A stretch of 64,000 nt of DNA, taken from positions 62,001 to 126,000 of the forward strand of contig MU839106.1 of assembly GCA_030685235.1 (NCBI GenBank), written 5' to 3'. This document shows positions 35,712-47,599 of the stretch, piece by piece. The DNA comes from Copromyces sp. CBS 386.78. Its lineage: Eukaryota; Ascomycota; Sordariomycetes; Sordariales; Sordariaceae. The notes beneath the pieces were generated by a model. It was not told the origin of the DNA. It made no database searches and saw only the letters and a list, made by a program, of their open reading frames with translations. Each line of letters begins with the position of its first letter. The stretch's first letter is position 1. The translations under genes were made by a program, and so were the position numbers.

Positions 35712-36665
35712 GAACGCAGTATTAGGGAGTCAACCGAGAGTTAAGAAGGGAAGGAGGCAGCCTCCAGCCACGGCTACGTGCGCGTTCAGTCGGTCACAAG
35801 TGGCGCAATACCGTAGACGGCAAATATACAGGTACTTCATCGATGTACCTTGGCCGGAACCGGAGAGCGCACAATTCCCCCTCCTTCGGCTGATTTCTTT
35901 TCCCTCTCCCTCTTCTGCCCCTCCTAGCCCTCCATCTCACACTTCTTCGCATATTTCCTTCCATCAAGAACTTCTTTCACCACCTCCTTCAACGGCAACG
36001 GCGAAGACACTCTTTTTCCACCTCCAACAAGCATTCGTGCTCCTCCAAACGTCGCAGCGATTGCAACCAGACGAGATTTGGGACCGCACCAAAAGTATAT
36101 ATGCCGTATCTCCTTGCCTTCCCTCATCACCACCATCGTCCTCATCTTCTTTTGAGGCCATAGAGGTACTGACAAAGCCCCCATTCTTTCAGTCCTACTT
36201 GCATCAACAAAAGGTGCAGAGTGCTTCCGTCAGCTCTCACGGCTCCCAAGCCGTCTAGGGTTAGTGCCGGTCTCTTGTCGTCGCAGGCGGCGCCGTACCC
36301 TATGCCCAAATGTGACATCAATCTGACTGAAGCCAACAGCTCAAGTCCGTTGTCCCTGCTCTGCCGCAGAGGGCGCCCCGATTTTCAGATTTCAAGGTGA
36401 GTTTGTATCATCGGCGAAATTGCTTTTCCCTTTCTTGCTGCTTGCGTTTGAGTCCACGTTCTGACAGAAACCAGCAGAGCCCGGCTCTCTCGCCGGCCGT
36501 TCGCGGACTTATCACATCGCGCCCCAGGCACCCCGGCACCGCCCAGGATTCTTTTTCTGAATTTTCAGGTCAGTTATCTTTCTCTTCCTTTTGTTCGCTC
36601 CAATTCTAACACACCAGAAGACCCCAGCGCGCTGGCCGTGCTCCTAGCACCGCCCCGGCCTCCCA

Positions 36666-37133
36666 ATGCTCACCCACTGCATTTCGCGCCGCCTCGCACA
36701 CATCATCCCGGCTCTTCTCTTGCTTCTGTTTGTCTACTGGCTTTGCCTGTGGGTGAAGATGGACAAGAGTCTGCGCCTGACTGGGACGCCCTTGTGTGTC
36801 AACATGGGCAGTGGTGTCGCTGGCGATGCGGCGGGAAACGGCACCAATTGCATTGCCGCCGCCGCCGCCGCCACTACTGAGCCGGTCACCACTGCCGACG
36901 TCCCCGCCGAGATCACCGGTGCTGCCGCCCCTGCTGCCGAGGCCGCCAAGGTTGAGATTGCTGAGAGGCCCAAGCCCGAGGAGAAGGCCGAAAAGAGCGA
37001 GGAGGCTGAGGAGGCTGGTGACAAGAAAAAGCAGAAGAAGGCAAAGAAGGAGGAGGAGGAGGAGGAGGAGGATGATGATGCTGAGGAGAAGGTTGTCGCC
37101 AAAGATGTTGTAGCGTGGTGGAAGCAGATGTAA
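36666..37133 (+). CDS. small membrane-anchored protein with acidic tail
   Basis: 155 residues. A single N-terminal hydrophobic segment (IIPALLLLLFVYWLCLWVK, residues about 13-31) precedes an Ala/Thr-rich linker and a highly charged Glu/Lys tail (about 95-145) ending VAWWKQM. This would suit a type II or signal-anchored protein. Two intron-like gaps lie upstream in the presumed leader (36397-36467 or 36474, and 36569-36617, the latter with TTCTAAC and CACCAG). A second frame (36638-36880) is also open across the same exon, so the exact start is not certain. No known family. Confidence 0.4.
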   Translation: MLTHCISRRLAHIIPALLLLLFVYWLCLWVKMDKSLRLTGTPLCVNMGSGVAGDAAGNGTNCIAAAAAATTEPVTTADVPAEITGAAAPAAEAAKVEIAERPKPEEKAEKSEEAEEAGDKKKQKKAKKEEEEEEEDDDAEEKVVAKDVVAWWKQM

Positions 37134-37559
37134 TAGGAAAGAGGAAGGAGTGACCGGCTCCAAGGTTCACATGTATGTCATGGTTCTCCAATTCCAACGT
37201 TCCATCCCAACCTGAATACACCATCAAACTGCACTAACATTGTTGTGCTAACCCTCTACTTACATCCAGAGCCCCAAACCCCTCTTCTCATTTACCTGCC
37301 ACCACGCCCAACTTACCGTAGGGGGAAAAGATGTTTCGAGACATGCGTCGTGGCTGTTGGACAATAACCACAATCAATGTCTGGAAAGCAATTACTGTTT
37401 TCTAAACATTGATTGTCTGTCAGACAACGCTTGTTGCGACTCGGGATTTCCCGAGACGCTTAGAATGCGTCCAAGCGGAATGGTTCTCGCTCTGATGCGA
37501 CCCCAGAGCCGCTGCTGCCCAGGCCCAAAAACAAGCACAAGAACAACAGCATCGCATCG

Positions 37560-37647
37560 CGATACCCCGACCAGAAGCACAGCGGACAGAATCATCCCGG
37601 CTCTTCTCCTGCTCCTGCTCGTCTACTGCCTTTTCCTGTGGCAGTAG
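37560..37647 (+). other. second copy of the hydrophobic-anchor coding segment
   Basis: 37590-37647 encodes RIIPALLLLLLVYCLFLWQ and a stop. Its DNA is closely similar to 36704-36760, which encodes the anchor of the previous protein. Here the anchor is at the C-terminus of an open stretch beginning at 37357 (97 codons), which would make a tail-anchored peptide. Whether it is expressed is unknown. Confidence 0.45.
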
Positions 37648-38783
37648 TCTGCTTGGTCAGTCAAGTGGAAGTTTACCAACAAGGGGTTGATAGCGTACCC
37701 GGGGATGCATCTTCTTGGTTGACAGTTGAACTTTGTAGGGTACGTGTAGGAAATCGTAGGGTGCGGGTAGGTTTTCTCTTAGTTAGATCCGTAGTTCTTG
37801 TTTAGCGATCAAACCTTTCTCCCTTTGAACACATCTGTGCATGAATTGCCTTTTGCTATCTCTTGGAATTGTTCGTCGTGGTTGTTGAATGTTCGTTGTG
37901 GTCTTACTGCAGCCAATGATCATGCCGCAACACAACCGTGCAAAGATCCATCTCAGACTGGACACTCCGCTTGCACAAAAGTCCATGGCAATGCAACAAG
38001 TTTGCAAGCTTTTAGAAATATAAAAAGAAGATAAACAATGAACCGACGAATCCTTGTTGGGTTGCATTGTGCTGCTTGGTGGTGAAATCGTTGAGTGTCA
38101 TCGGGTGTCCGGATGGAGTGGAGAAAGAAACCAAGGCCGGAATCAAATGCACATGGGACGAAAATCCCAACTCTTTGCAAAGACGTCAAAGATTTGTTAC
38201 CCCGGTCAGAAATCGACGCGGAAAAGCATAATTGGCATTTCGTTTGCTGGGATGTCTTGACATGGAAGGGTTATCGTCAAGTGTCATTTTCACTGAGCTA
38301 TGGGTTGGCTCACTGGGATCGGACATAGACGCAGCATAGGTAGATGCGCGGAATGATTGAAACCGCTATGCGATTGATGCAAGTCTCTTTATAACTCACA
38401 AAGTCACAAGAGAAGCAACAGCTCGTCAAGACATGGTTCACATAGAGAATATACCTTAGAGGTAGATATAGCTTCCCGAATGGCCGTCATCGGATGGAGT
38501 TCCTTAAGATCTCTTGGTCGGTCGACCGGGAATAGCAAAATCGTCAGGGCACAGTGGAGGGCAAGACTGGTTGTCATTTGAACATCTTCAGCGTAGGGGT
38601 AAAGTTACATGTCACAATAATCACCGTAAGAAAAACGGGGGGACACGGAAGTGGTTTGAAGTTGATTGACTAAGGTACCTCTACACTACCTGCTACCTAA
38701 AGGAGAAGGTGAAGAGGAAAAGAAAAGAAGAGAAGCAAGAAGAATGACAAGAAGAATAACAGGAAGAATAACAGGAAGAAGTG
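37648..38783. other. no gene seen
   Basis: Only short open stretches. A purine-rich run of GAAGAAGAATAACAGGAAG-like repeats occurs near 38720-38780. Confidence 0.5.
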
Positions 38784-39436
38784 TTAAATCTTCAGATCAA
38801 ACGCCGCCTTTGCAGCCAGCAACTCCGCCTTGGCCTTTTTGAAACGCTTCCTTTCCTCCGCAATGGAGGAGGGGTAGCTCCTTTTGTAAGAAAAAGTTTC
38901 CACCCAAATCGACTGGAAAGACAACAGTCACAATCAATGTCTGGAAACAGATTTTCCCACTACGGTAAACCGTAGAGATAACAATGGACCAAAAACGGAA
39001 TAACAATGGAATAACAATGGAACAATGCTGATAAAACGACGAACACGGCGTCCGAAATCGGCCAACTGGAGAATCTTCTTGTGGAACACCTGTAAGCCGG
39101 AAGAGGACCAGGAAGTGTATTGCGACCTCCCCTCCCCCCCTCTCCTCCCACTCTCGCGCTTTTCTTTCCTCTCGCTCTCACTCTCACTGCCTTGCCTCCT
39201 CGAGTCACCCTTCCTGCCCTCCAGATTGGCCTCCTCTTCTCTCGGTTCCAAAACTGGTAGGCCATCTGGAAGGTTATCGTTTGGCCCTGTTGCTTGAGGT
39301 TGCCTCTCGGTGCTGGCTCTCCGCGACGTACCGGGAAAATGATTGATGAAGACAGTGAAAAAGAGGTTGAAATAGGGATGTTGGTAAGGATGAGATAAAT
39401 AAGACCCAAAAAGAACCAAGAAACTGCGGGAGCCAT
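38784..39436 (-). CDS. candidate small three-exon protein with signal-like start
   Basis: Exons 39436-39332, 39089-38964 and 38912-38784 all join in phase 0 and give 119 residues. Introns are 242 bases (GTACGT to TTACAG) and 51 bases (GTAGTG to TTCCAG, with TGTGACTG as branch). The N-terminus MAPAVSWFFLGLIYLILTNI is a signal peptide or anchor. The middle contains LQLADFGRRVRRF and another hydrophobic stretch; the end is a charged helix (IAEERKRFKKAKAELLAAKA). Consistent phase in three exons and a well-formed C-terminus favour a real gene, but there is no recognised family and the model is by eye. Confidence 0.35.
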
Positions 39437-40002
39437 AGCTCAACCGCCAAGGGTATTCTACGAAAAGGGGTATATGGTATGATATGCGGAATGGTCTTGT
39501 CGGGATTCGGGTCAAGCCGCGTGCCTGGCAGCCCACAGCAACATCAGACGGATACGACAAAGGTCGTTGCCATCCTCATCGTGGAACCCCCAAACCGCAT
39601 TGCTCTTCATAGACCAGAAAATGCAAGATTCGAACCCTTGCGTTCAAAATCGACTGAGCAATGTCTCCTGCAGCCATGGAAACGTTGAGCTTGTTTCCCT
39701 CGGCATCGACTCCCACCTCATGAGACAGTGTCCCGTCTCCGCCAAGGCAGCAGACCTCCCTTGCCTGGTCTGTCTTCGGCCTGGCGAGGCTACAGCCTCC
39801 TCCTGTGTGGCAGCCCCCGGCCTTGAGCGGGTTATTTCGACTCTTCGAGTGTTTGGTGGGCTGACATTGGCACCCTCGCTCGCAGATCCAATGTTCCCTG
39901 GTAAAGCTAAAGCTGCTGGCCGTTGATTCGGTTGGTCCCCCGTTTGAATAACAGATGGTGCATGTGTGCTCCGCATGAACATGTTTGTGAAGTGGGTGCC
40001 GG

Positions 40003-40516
40003 CGCCGGCGCCCTAGTGTCGTTTGCTCTTTGAGCTAGTCTTGCTGGCCTCGACGCCAGCTGGCGCAAAGTGGAAGCCACTTCGGTGACTCGGGTGGTGT
40101 TATCGATGATGCTAGGGATGTTGGTATTGATGATATTGATGTTGAAGCCCGGTGGCATGGACTTGCTTCAGTGGTAGGACCGGAAGAGGGGGTCGTTCGT
40201 CATGCTGAGGTGGTTGTTTCAGCTGGAGGAGCTGTGGCGGAACGAGTGGAAGAACCAAGTGTTCGACCACTTTGTCCAGAGGCAGAAGCACCTGTCAATG
40301 CCTGTCGACGGGAGGTTGTCCCACTGCTGTGTTTGCCTCTTCAAGTGGTGTCCAGCTGGCGCCGGCGCCCTAGGCATTGTTGTTGTGGCTGTCCTCCCCG
40401 GCGCCAACTGGAGCAAAATGGAAGCCAATTCTGTGGCACGGATGATGTTATCGATGATGCTTGGGATGTTGTTATCGATGATGTTGATGTTGAATCCCGG
40501 TGGCAGGACATGACTG
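40003..40516 (-). repeat. duplicated segment, about 155 bp per copy
   Basis: Copies at 40003-40164 and 40361-40516 both start GCCGGCGCCCTAG and end near CCCGGTGGCA. Read on the minus strand both encode PPGFNINII(N/D), NIPSIIDN, TE(V/L)AS and LxQLA, so the duplication preserves a protein-like pattern. Splice-like signals nearby (GTATGT near 40850, CACGCAG, GTCAGT) suggest a minus-strand transcript between about 41100 and 39900, but I could not build a convincing model. Confidence 0.6.
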
Positions 40517-41349
40517 CGAGGCGCTCAGCGACGGCCATGGACAGGCTCTGCGGTTCTATGACCTGTGTTGCGGTGGTGGTCAGCATGCGAGCGTTAAAGC
40601 CAAAGAGAGAGAAGCAAAAGACCGAAGTCTTGCACCTGGAGGAACATGAAACTGACCGTGCAATCGATACTGGCAATCACAAGCTGGGCGGTAATGACCA
40701 GCATAGTTGCTTCAAAGTACCTCGAGGTAAATGTAGGCCATCATTACAAACGAGGGGCTGCGTGACGCGACAGAGCGAATGTCAGAAGATGCCACAAGAC
40801 TTCGACCTCTCCAGGAGGAACCAGCCGGAGGACTTGACATACCTTATGTCAGGTGGTGAGACATGAGCCGAAAGCGAGAGGACTGGAAGATGCCGTAGGT
40901 TGAAGCAGGTGATAACAAGCTGTTGGACCAAAAGCGACGATAATGGATGGAGAAATGATAGTAAGGATGGACCAAAAAGAGGTAATAATGAGGCGGCAGC
41001 CCAAAGGCAAGCCGAGCTTGGAGGTATGTCGGGCGCTGGATGGGGCGCGAGGCGGGTGCTGGAAGCAAAGAGAGAGAAAAGTGGGCCATTGTGCCATTGA
41101 AGAAGTGGAGTTGAAGATGGTTGAGTGTTGGGATTGTTTGAAAGACTGGAAGATGGGATGATGATGTGAATGGAGGAGAGAAAAAAAGACCAGAGAAGCA
41201 TGGGGGCATGGACTATCTTATAGGAATTCTTGGACCATCTGGGAGCATGCAACTCGCGCGCGCCCTTGACTGCCCTGCACCTCTTTGTAACAGTGCCCCC
41301 GACGTGCCTGCACTGTCCAACGCTGCACGCATTTTCGTCTTGCAGCAAC

Positions 41350-42260
41350 GTTTTTGGTCCCGATTTAGGTACCGTCTGAGCCTGGCAATTCCATCAACAT
41401 CATCTTGTTCAAAGAAGGGACAGCAAACAGTGAACTTGCTCTAAGCAGCCACGGACTGCTTGGAATGGAAAGGACATGACCGTTGAAAGCTGGTGGGCGC
41501 CGAGGATGGAAATTCAGAGCTTCACGTCCGAGAAAGCAAGATGATGTTGTCGGCACTGGGTTTGGCAAAGAAACCAAAGAAAGAGAAGGCGTGAGCTCAG
41601 ACTTTGGCCAAGCTCGGCTCACTTGCAAGCTGGATTTTGCGATCCCGCGTTAGTGGACGAGCAGGCACCGTGGTCAAGTACCCGTGTTAGAACGGCAATA
41701 CGAACCAACAGAACCGGACTTGACTGGCGTTAGGCACTGCTAGGCTCTGGATTACGAGAGGTGTAGAGGCATCAAGGGGGAACCCGGAAGGTGTCCAGAG
41801 GCGTCAAGAAAGAATCGGAGAAAGTCCTGAACCAAACACCAACGTGATCGTGAGAAGTATCAGGAAGCATCTACGTCTCTGACAGTCACACTATTCCTTT
41901 TTTTCTTATTTTGTGTCGCTCGGTTGGAAGGCTTCCACGTACTTTCATGCGAGAAACCTGGAGGGGAAGCAATGGAAGCACGCCTGAGGCAGTCCGGACT
42001 GAAGAAAGAAGCCACTCGAGATGGAAGGCTTGCAAGAGCCCATCGCCGGGAAGAAGTGCATATCATCACGTACACTACCGTCAAGGCGAGCACTTTCTTT
42101 TGGGATTTTCGTGGAGAATCCAAGTGTTCAAGAACGAGAGCCTTCCACGTTCGCCTACGAGCAAGATCACCGTGCAAGGGATCACGACAGAGTTACGATG
42201 GAAGCAGGAGTTTGAATGGCACGGGACGAAACAATGTTGTTTTTTTGCAGGTGACTAGTC
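41350..42260. other. no gene seen
   Basis: Short open stretches on both strands, none with a recognisable motif or clear splice structure. Confidence 0.4.
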
Positions 42261-42261
42261 G

Positions 42262-42574
42262 TCAGTGAGCCCTTTTTGGCCCCAGAAATTCTCTCGTGTC
42301 GATTGTGACCCGGCCTTCGTCCTCCCCATCCTCCATCTTGTCCTTGTGCGAATTGTGTCTGGACTCAGAGGTAGAGGGTTTCCCCTCTGTGGATTCTGGC
42401 TCCCGTCCCCGTCCCCGTCCCCGTCCCGGCGATATTGGCCACGCCTTTCTCTTGGTGGTCCAGGGCCGCCGCAATGTGGTCCGAATACACCTGCCACTGG
42501 CGAAGTTGCTGGGTGGCCCACCAGGCCACTACGAGGGCACCGAGGAGCAGTCGGAGACGACGGACTCCGACCAT
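42262..42574 (-). CDS. candidate signal-anchored small protein split by a GGGGAC repeat
   Basis: From ATG 42574 the minus strand encodes MVGVRRLRLLLGALVVAWWA, a signal anchor, then QWQVYSDHIAAALDHQEKG. It enters a (GGGGAC)n repeat at about 42430-42405 and stops at 42365. The neighbouring frame runs through the same repeat and gives a protein-like hydrophilic tail (PESTEGKPSTSESRHNSHKD to REFLGPKRAH) ending at 42262. A one- or two-base change in the repeat would join the two. This may be a frameshifted gene or a coincidence. Confidence 0.25.
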
Positions 42575-42599
42575 GGTGATGGTGTGATCTGGAAATGAT

Positions 42600-43403
42600 G
42601 TAATCGGGTCAGCTGGTGTTCAAGGTCATGACTTCCACTTCTTTTCTCTGGCGGCTCGATGAGCGAGATGCTTGCAAATGATCCGGGGATCGAGGGGTGA
42701 GTAAGGGAAGTAACTGCCTACCGTGAAGAGGGCTTTGAGGTGAGGTGGAACTGAACGGAAATTACAAGTCAGCAGGGATGCCCTCACAGCGACAACTCAA
42801 AGACGCAAAGGTGTTCGCATGGAAAGTGCTGCTTCCTACAAGGGGTACAAAGTGACTTACTGCTTGTGTGTTCTTGAAGGGCTTGGAAGTGTCGTGATGG
42901 CTTGTGCCTTCTTCTTCTTCTTCTTCTTATGCGGTGGAGTTCTTTGGGAAACCTGCAGCAGGAAGTTTGGGATGTGCGAGGAAAGTACTCTTTCTTTCGA
43001 TTTTTGTTGGGCAACGATGGGGACAAGAGAGTGTCTGAAAGCTGGACAGGCGACGTGGAGTTTGTTTTCACTTTCAGCAGAGGCTTTGCCCGTTATTCAA
43101 GCTCAAGAGATCATTGTTCGTAATGGCAGCCTTGTAAAAGTCTTCTTCCTATTCTACAGAATACCTTACCGATATCAGATGAAATAGGCCTCGAACAGTC
43201 CGAATCCCATATCGACGGGGTATTTGCACCCTCGATATCCACTCGCGGCTTCTCAACACTGCAAGAACCCCTATGGCTGGCTCAAGAACACAAAACAAGC
43301 CGTAGAGGTTCTTGCAAAATGACGGGGAAGTAGGTAGGAGAGAAGTTGCAAATGCCCAAGATCATGCGGGCAGCGGGAGCCGACATGGGCTAGCCCGAGA
43401 CTG
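42600..43403. other. no supported gene; CTT microsatellite
   Basis: Contains a (CTT)n run near 42911-42929. An open stretch at 42819-43187 (122 codons) spans it and has no recognisable features. Confidence 0.35.
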
Positions 43404-43716
43404 TTGAGAAATCCTTCATTTGCCAAGAAAAGTGCTCTTGCCAGGGAATTTTTGCGACCCGTTGCGGACGAGTGTCTCGGTAATGTCTGCTCGTTGTACC
43501 TTCGTACCTTCACTTGTATGGCGTGGTACCTTGGCAAGACTTCCAGTCTACTTTTCGCCCTTTTTGCCCCCGTTGTGTGCTGGTACATCTGGCGGAGAAG
43601 ACGAGGGTCATACTTGAGTGCCATATTTGAACGAAGCTTCACCCCCAACCATCACTCTGCTACCACTTCTTCCATTTTTTCATACCAGTCCAACACACAA
43701 TCCTTTCCAAGCTGCT

Positions 43717-44130
43717 TTACCGCTCTTCAGCAGCTTCACGAGCTGCCTTTCGTTGCGCCAACATCCTATTTTCAGTCTTTGGCACCACCGTTTTTGATAC
43801 CACTGGAGAGCCGGCCCTCGCTCTTTGATGTTGTCTAATCCGCACTCTCCTACCACTCCCAGAGAAAAAGCAACATACAAGGGAAGCGTCTCGACCAGCA
43901 GTGGTCTCCTGATCTTGGGTCGTGCTGCCGCCACGGGAAATCTCCAGAACCCGACTTGCCACGACAAGGCCATTCCACAGGTTGAGCTCTGACTCCCGCG
44001 GTTTTCTTTCCGGGCTCTTTTTTCGCCCTCTTCTTCTTATCATCGCTTTTCTGGGGTATTTTACACCACCACTACCACACCCGGAGGCCAACGAACCGGT
44101 TATCAGACAGAACTTCTTCAAAATCGACAA
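43717..44130 (-). CDS. weak candidate basic protein
   Basis: 137 codons open from ATG 44130. The N-terminus MSILKKFCLITGS could be a presequence; a basic region RRRGRKKSPERKPRESEL follows, and the end NRMLAQRKAAREAAEER is a charged helix. The plus strand is also open for 132 codons over 43922-44317. I recognise neither, and only one can be right. Confidence 0.2.
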   Translation of the reverse strand: MSILKKFCLITGSLASGCGSGGVKYPRKAMIRRRGRKKSPERKPRESELNLWNGLVVASRVLEISRGGSTTQDQETTAGRDASLVCCFFSGSGRRVRIRQHQRARAGSPVVSKTVVPKTENRMLAQRKAAREAAEER

Positions 44131-44468
44131 GGTGGTAAGTCGCAGTCCCAGTGAAATTCAAGTCCACGAGGTCTCGGACTTTGCTAACTTTATCTTGAAG
44201 GAGCGCCGCTCCCCAAATACCTTACCAAGATCTGATCACCAGCGCATTAAGGCACCCTCCTTCTCTAAGACCAGGAGATATACCGCCTATTCGGTGTGGA
44301 GCGCCTGGGCACCGTAAAGTACGATGATTTCCGCCGCCTGTACGAGCTCAACAAGGGGCCAGAAAGCATCCCATTCGATTGGGACTGTGAACGTTAGAGC
44401 CTTCCAAAACATGATTGAGGAAATGGACCTGGTCGATTCTTCTCTGGGCGGTGATGGTGTATCGATGA

Positions 44469-44708
<240 letters not shown>

Positions 44709-44759
44709 ATTGAGGCGGAGGAAGAGGGCGAAGGATAAGGAGGAATGTTGAGTTGAGCA

Positions 44760-46690
44760 CAACGATTGTTTGTTGACATTTGGTTCGGTTCATCCATGCA
44801 TGGATTAGTCTTGTATTTATTTCTTCAAATAATCAGGTTCACAACTCATTTATCCGTGCCGCGTATCCAGCTTTACCCCATTTGCAACGAGGCCCTGGAC
44901 GTGATGATATTCCAAAGAAGAAGTGGCGAGGAGGATGAACCTTCTTGGCCTGTCTGTGGGAGCACAGAAGGCTGTGCTCGAAGCCTTCCCAAGCTGCGCG
45001 GTGTTGATCCTTGTGAGGGCATTCGGTCTGCATCGTGGCTTTAGTCCATGTTCGAGATGAGAGATTCCGTGCCCTATATATGGGATGTTGGATAGCCGGC
45101 ATGGAGCTGTGCATTAATGCACCAAGTTCCAACATCATAGTCCAGCTAACCTCCGTCTACGGGTCGGATCACACGCAGCACCAGTAGTCCAGTACCGTGC
45201 CGCTGCCTTTGGCGACCGAACAGGTCAATACGCCGTGCCTCTGAGCCGAGCTCTTTACGTCCTTCGTCAACGAACAGCTATGGTGACCGACATGGCAAGT
45301 CTGTTTGGTGTATTTATGCCAGGCCAGAACCTGAACCTTTCTGTTCCTTCACGTGAGCCAGCTACGCTGAATATACGTCAAAGCCTTAAAGAGGCATAGA
45401 ACCGCGAGGAAAAAGCGATCCAAAATGACCGGAAACAAGAAGCGCAAGGACCACAATAATGTGCCTTTTATTCAGCAGTGCTCTTTTAGGATAGCGTACA
45501 ACCAAACGGGCCAGCGCAAGAGAGAAAGCAAGGGAAATTCAAAGTATGGGGATACAGTATGGGATTTGAAAGTGCAGATGCGCCTTTGGATTTGGTATTC
45601 TGCAGACTTGTCATATGATCTTTTGTCTGCCAAAGATTTCCATCAAATTTCAACCTGGGATAGCTCATGCAACCCCCTCCGTGCTTGATTTGTTTGAGCA
45701 TTGCACGAGTTTCCGAGTTTTCGGCGCAGAGCACGCCCGGCTCGTCATTTCCGCGCCATGTATAGCAACCGGGGCCGGCTTATGTCGGGAATGCCGCGGA
45801 GCCCTCTTGAGGAGCAGAAGCATGCAACGAAAGGGCAACAGATATCCGGCCATGAGGTGCATGCAGGTAAGATGTTGAGCTCCAGTTCTGCAAGGAACAA
45901 TGTTTGCGATGACGCAAATGATGGAGGACATGGACCTTTCAATGGGAATGAGAAGGTTGGCAAGCCAGCAACGCAACTAGAGGCTCAGCCCAACTACACC
46001 CAAGGTTTTTTCAGGCCAACCACATAGCGCAATCAACTAGAACTCTTGAACACGGGAATGATTCATTTTCAAACCGTTTCTCGATCTTGAGGCTATTTGA
46101 TTCCCAATTTCGTTTTTGGCAGGCAGCAGTGTCTGGCCAGCCTCAGGGGCTGACATCATCACTCGCACCCGGGCAGGCAGTCTGGTCCAGACCGGGGTAA
46201 TCCAAGCAGGGGCTTGCAACGGAAACACACAGTAATACCAAAAGGGAAAGTCACGAGTGGATTCAATAGATCAGGAAAGTACAAGCGGTAGAGAACCTGG
46301 AAGTCATGAAATGGAAGTCTGTCTCCCGCTTGTGAAGGCCCATATGACCTCTTATACCTCATGCACCCCCTCGAGTGACTCAGGACCTCGTGCCACCTTT
46401 GACTGAGTGTTGCTCTTTCCCTGAAAGTTTCGGTACATGACAAGAGAGGGGCTCTGTGGTACAAAGGTACAGGCAAATTTGGTGGCCGGCACAGAAAAAG
46501 TGGAACAGTTTGCTGGAAGTTACGCGAAGGAAAGCCGCCCATTTTCCGTTTGTGACCCCACCTTTGTTCCTCAAGCAGTCTGTCTCTCACAAATTTCGCA
46601 CTTTCAATCTTCATCATAACGACAAAGCTCAAGCGAAAGCATCACCACACAGCACAAGGAACAGCAGTCTACTCGGAGTTTAGGACACCG
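44760..46690. other. no supported gene
   Basis: The longest plus-strand open stretch is 45701-46027 (108 codons), without recognisable motif. Nothing else of note. Confidence 0.35.
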
Positions 46691-46708
46691 TTGCCATTTG
46701 CCTTCATC

Positions 46709-46963
46709 ATGGCTGACGATCCCAGCAACTCGACTGCCACTGACGGCGACTCACAGCCAGAGCATACCCTCTCCGATGAGTCTGGCCCCAACGCCGAGTC
46801 TGATGCACCGACCACGCAGACTGCACACATGCAGCGCTTGGAGCGCGAGAACTACACAGCGGCACAAAGGCTGGAACATGCAATTATGATGGTGCGATTC
46901 ATGCGAAGCCAGGGGCAACTTCCCCGTGAGCGTGAACCTTCAAAGCCGGCGGCGCAGCCAAGG
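46709..46963 (+). CDS. candidate first exon, acidic protein of unknown function
   Basis: ATG in good context (CATCATGGCTGAC) opens an acidic Ser/Asp-rich start, MADDPSNSTATDGDSQPEHT, followed by a helix (HMQRLERENYTAAQRLEHAIMMVRFM). It reaches a donor-like AG|GTAAGA at 46963/46964. A possible next exon begins after CCTTAGCCAG at 47142 (preceded by CGCTAACG) and could run to about 47580, where two frames are open. No family recognised. Confidence 0.3.
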
Positions 46964-47599
46964 TAAGACATTCCGACAGCCCTCAAGACTTGACACCCTT
47001 CTTCAATCAACATTACCGGGCTTTGCAAGTTCACGGTCGTGATGGGAACAACAAAGCACACCGCCCCTGGATCACTTCCTCAACACTACATCAGACCTTG
47101 GAAATCCTCTGATTCCAAAGACGCTAACGCGTTCCTTAGCCAGGAAAGAGAGATCTCGAACGATACAGGCCTGGCAACATCGCATTTATGGCTTTTTCGG
47201 CGCCATGAGGTGTCCTCGCCTCCTACTTTGTCTTCTCCGGCTCCCGCGCGGCCTTCCTCAGCGCCACCTTTGAGCACGGCAACCAGCCAGCCTTCAAGCT
47301 CCGGTACCGAGGATTTGCCATCCGAGGACGCCATCACCTCCATCGTCAAGAACATCCCGGGGGCGCGGCTGAAGAAGTAGACGGCAACGACGTCAACACC
47401 TCCATGATCTCCATCGCTTCCGACCAACCAACCGCCACTCCTCCAGCTGTTGCACTCGCGTGCTGGCTTCCCCTCCGATACCACCGGAGGAGTGGCCAAA
47501 CTCTCCCACGGGTTGTCGCTAACACGGCCGGCCTCTTGACCTTGTTGTTGTGCGAAGCGAACATGACCTTCCTGGCTTTGTAGCCATATCACAACCGGC

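Noticed and set aside
35551..36258. Plus-strand 235-codon open stretch
   Set aside because: It spans one copy of the direct repeat and a C/T-rich stretch that looks like leader or promoter. It is low in complexity with no recognisable motif.
36606..37163. Minus-strand 185-codon leucine-rich open stretch
   Set aside because: The leucine run is the complement of the Glu/Lys codons on the plus strand and of an alanine run.
39610..39665. tRNA-like T arm on the minus strand (GGGTTCGAATC)
   Set aside because: The T stem pairs poorly in the correct register, and no matching acceptor, D or anticodon arms could be found.
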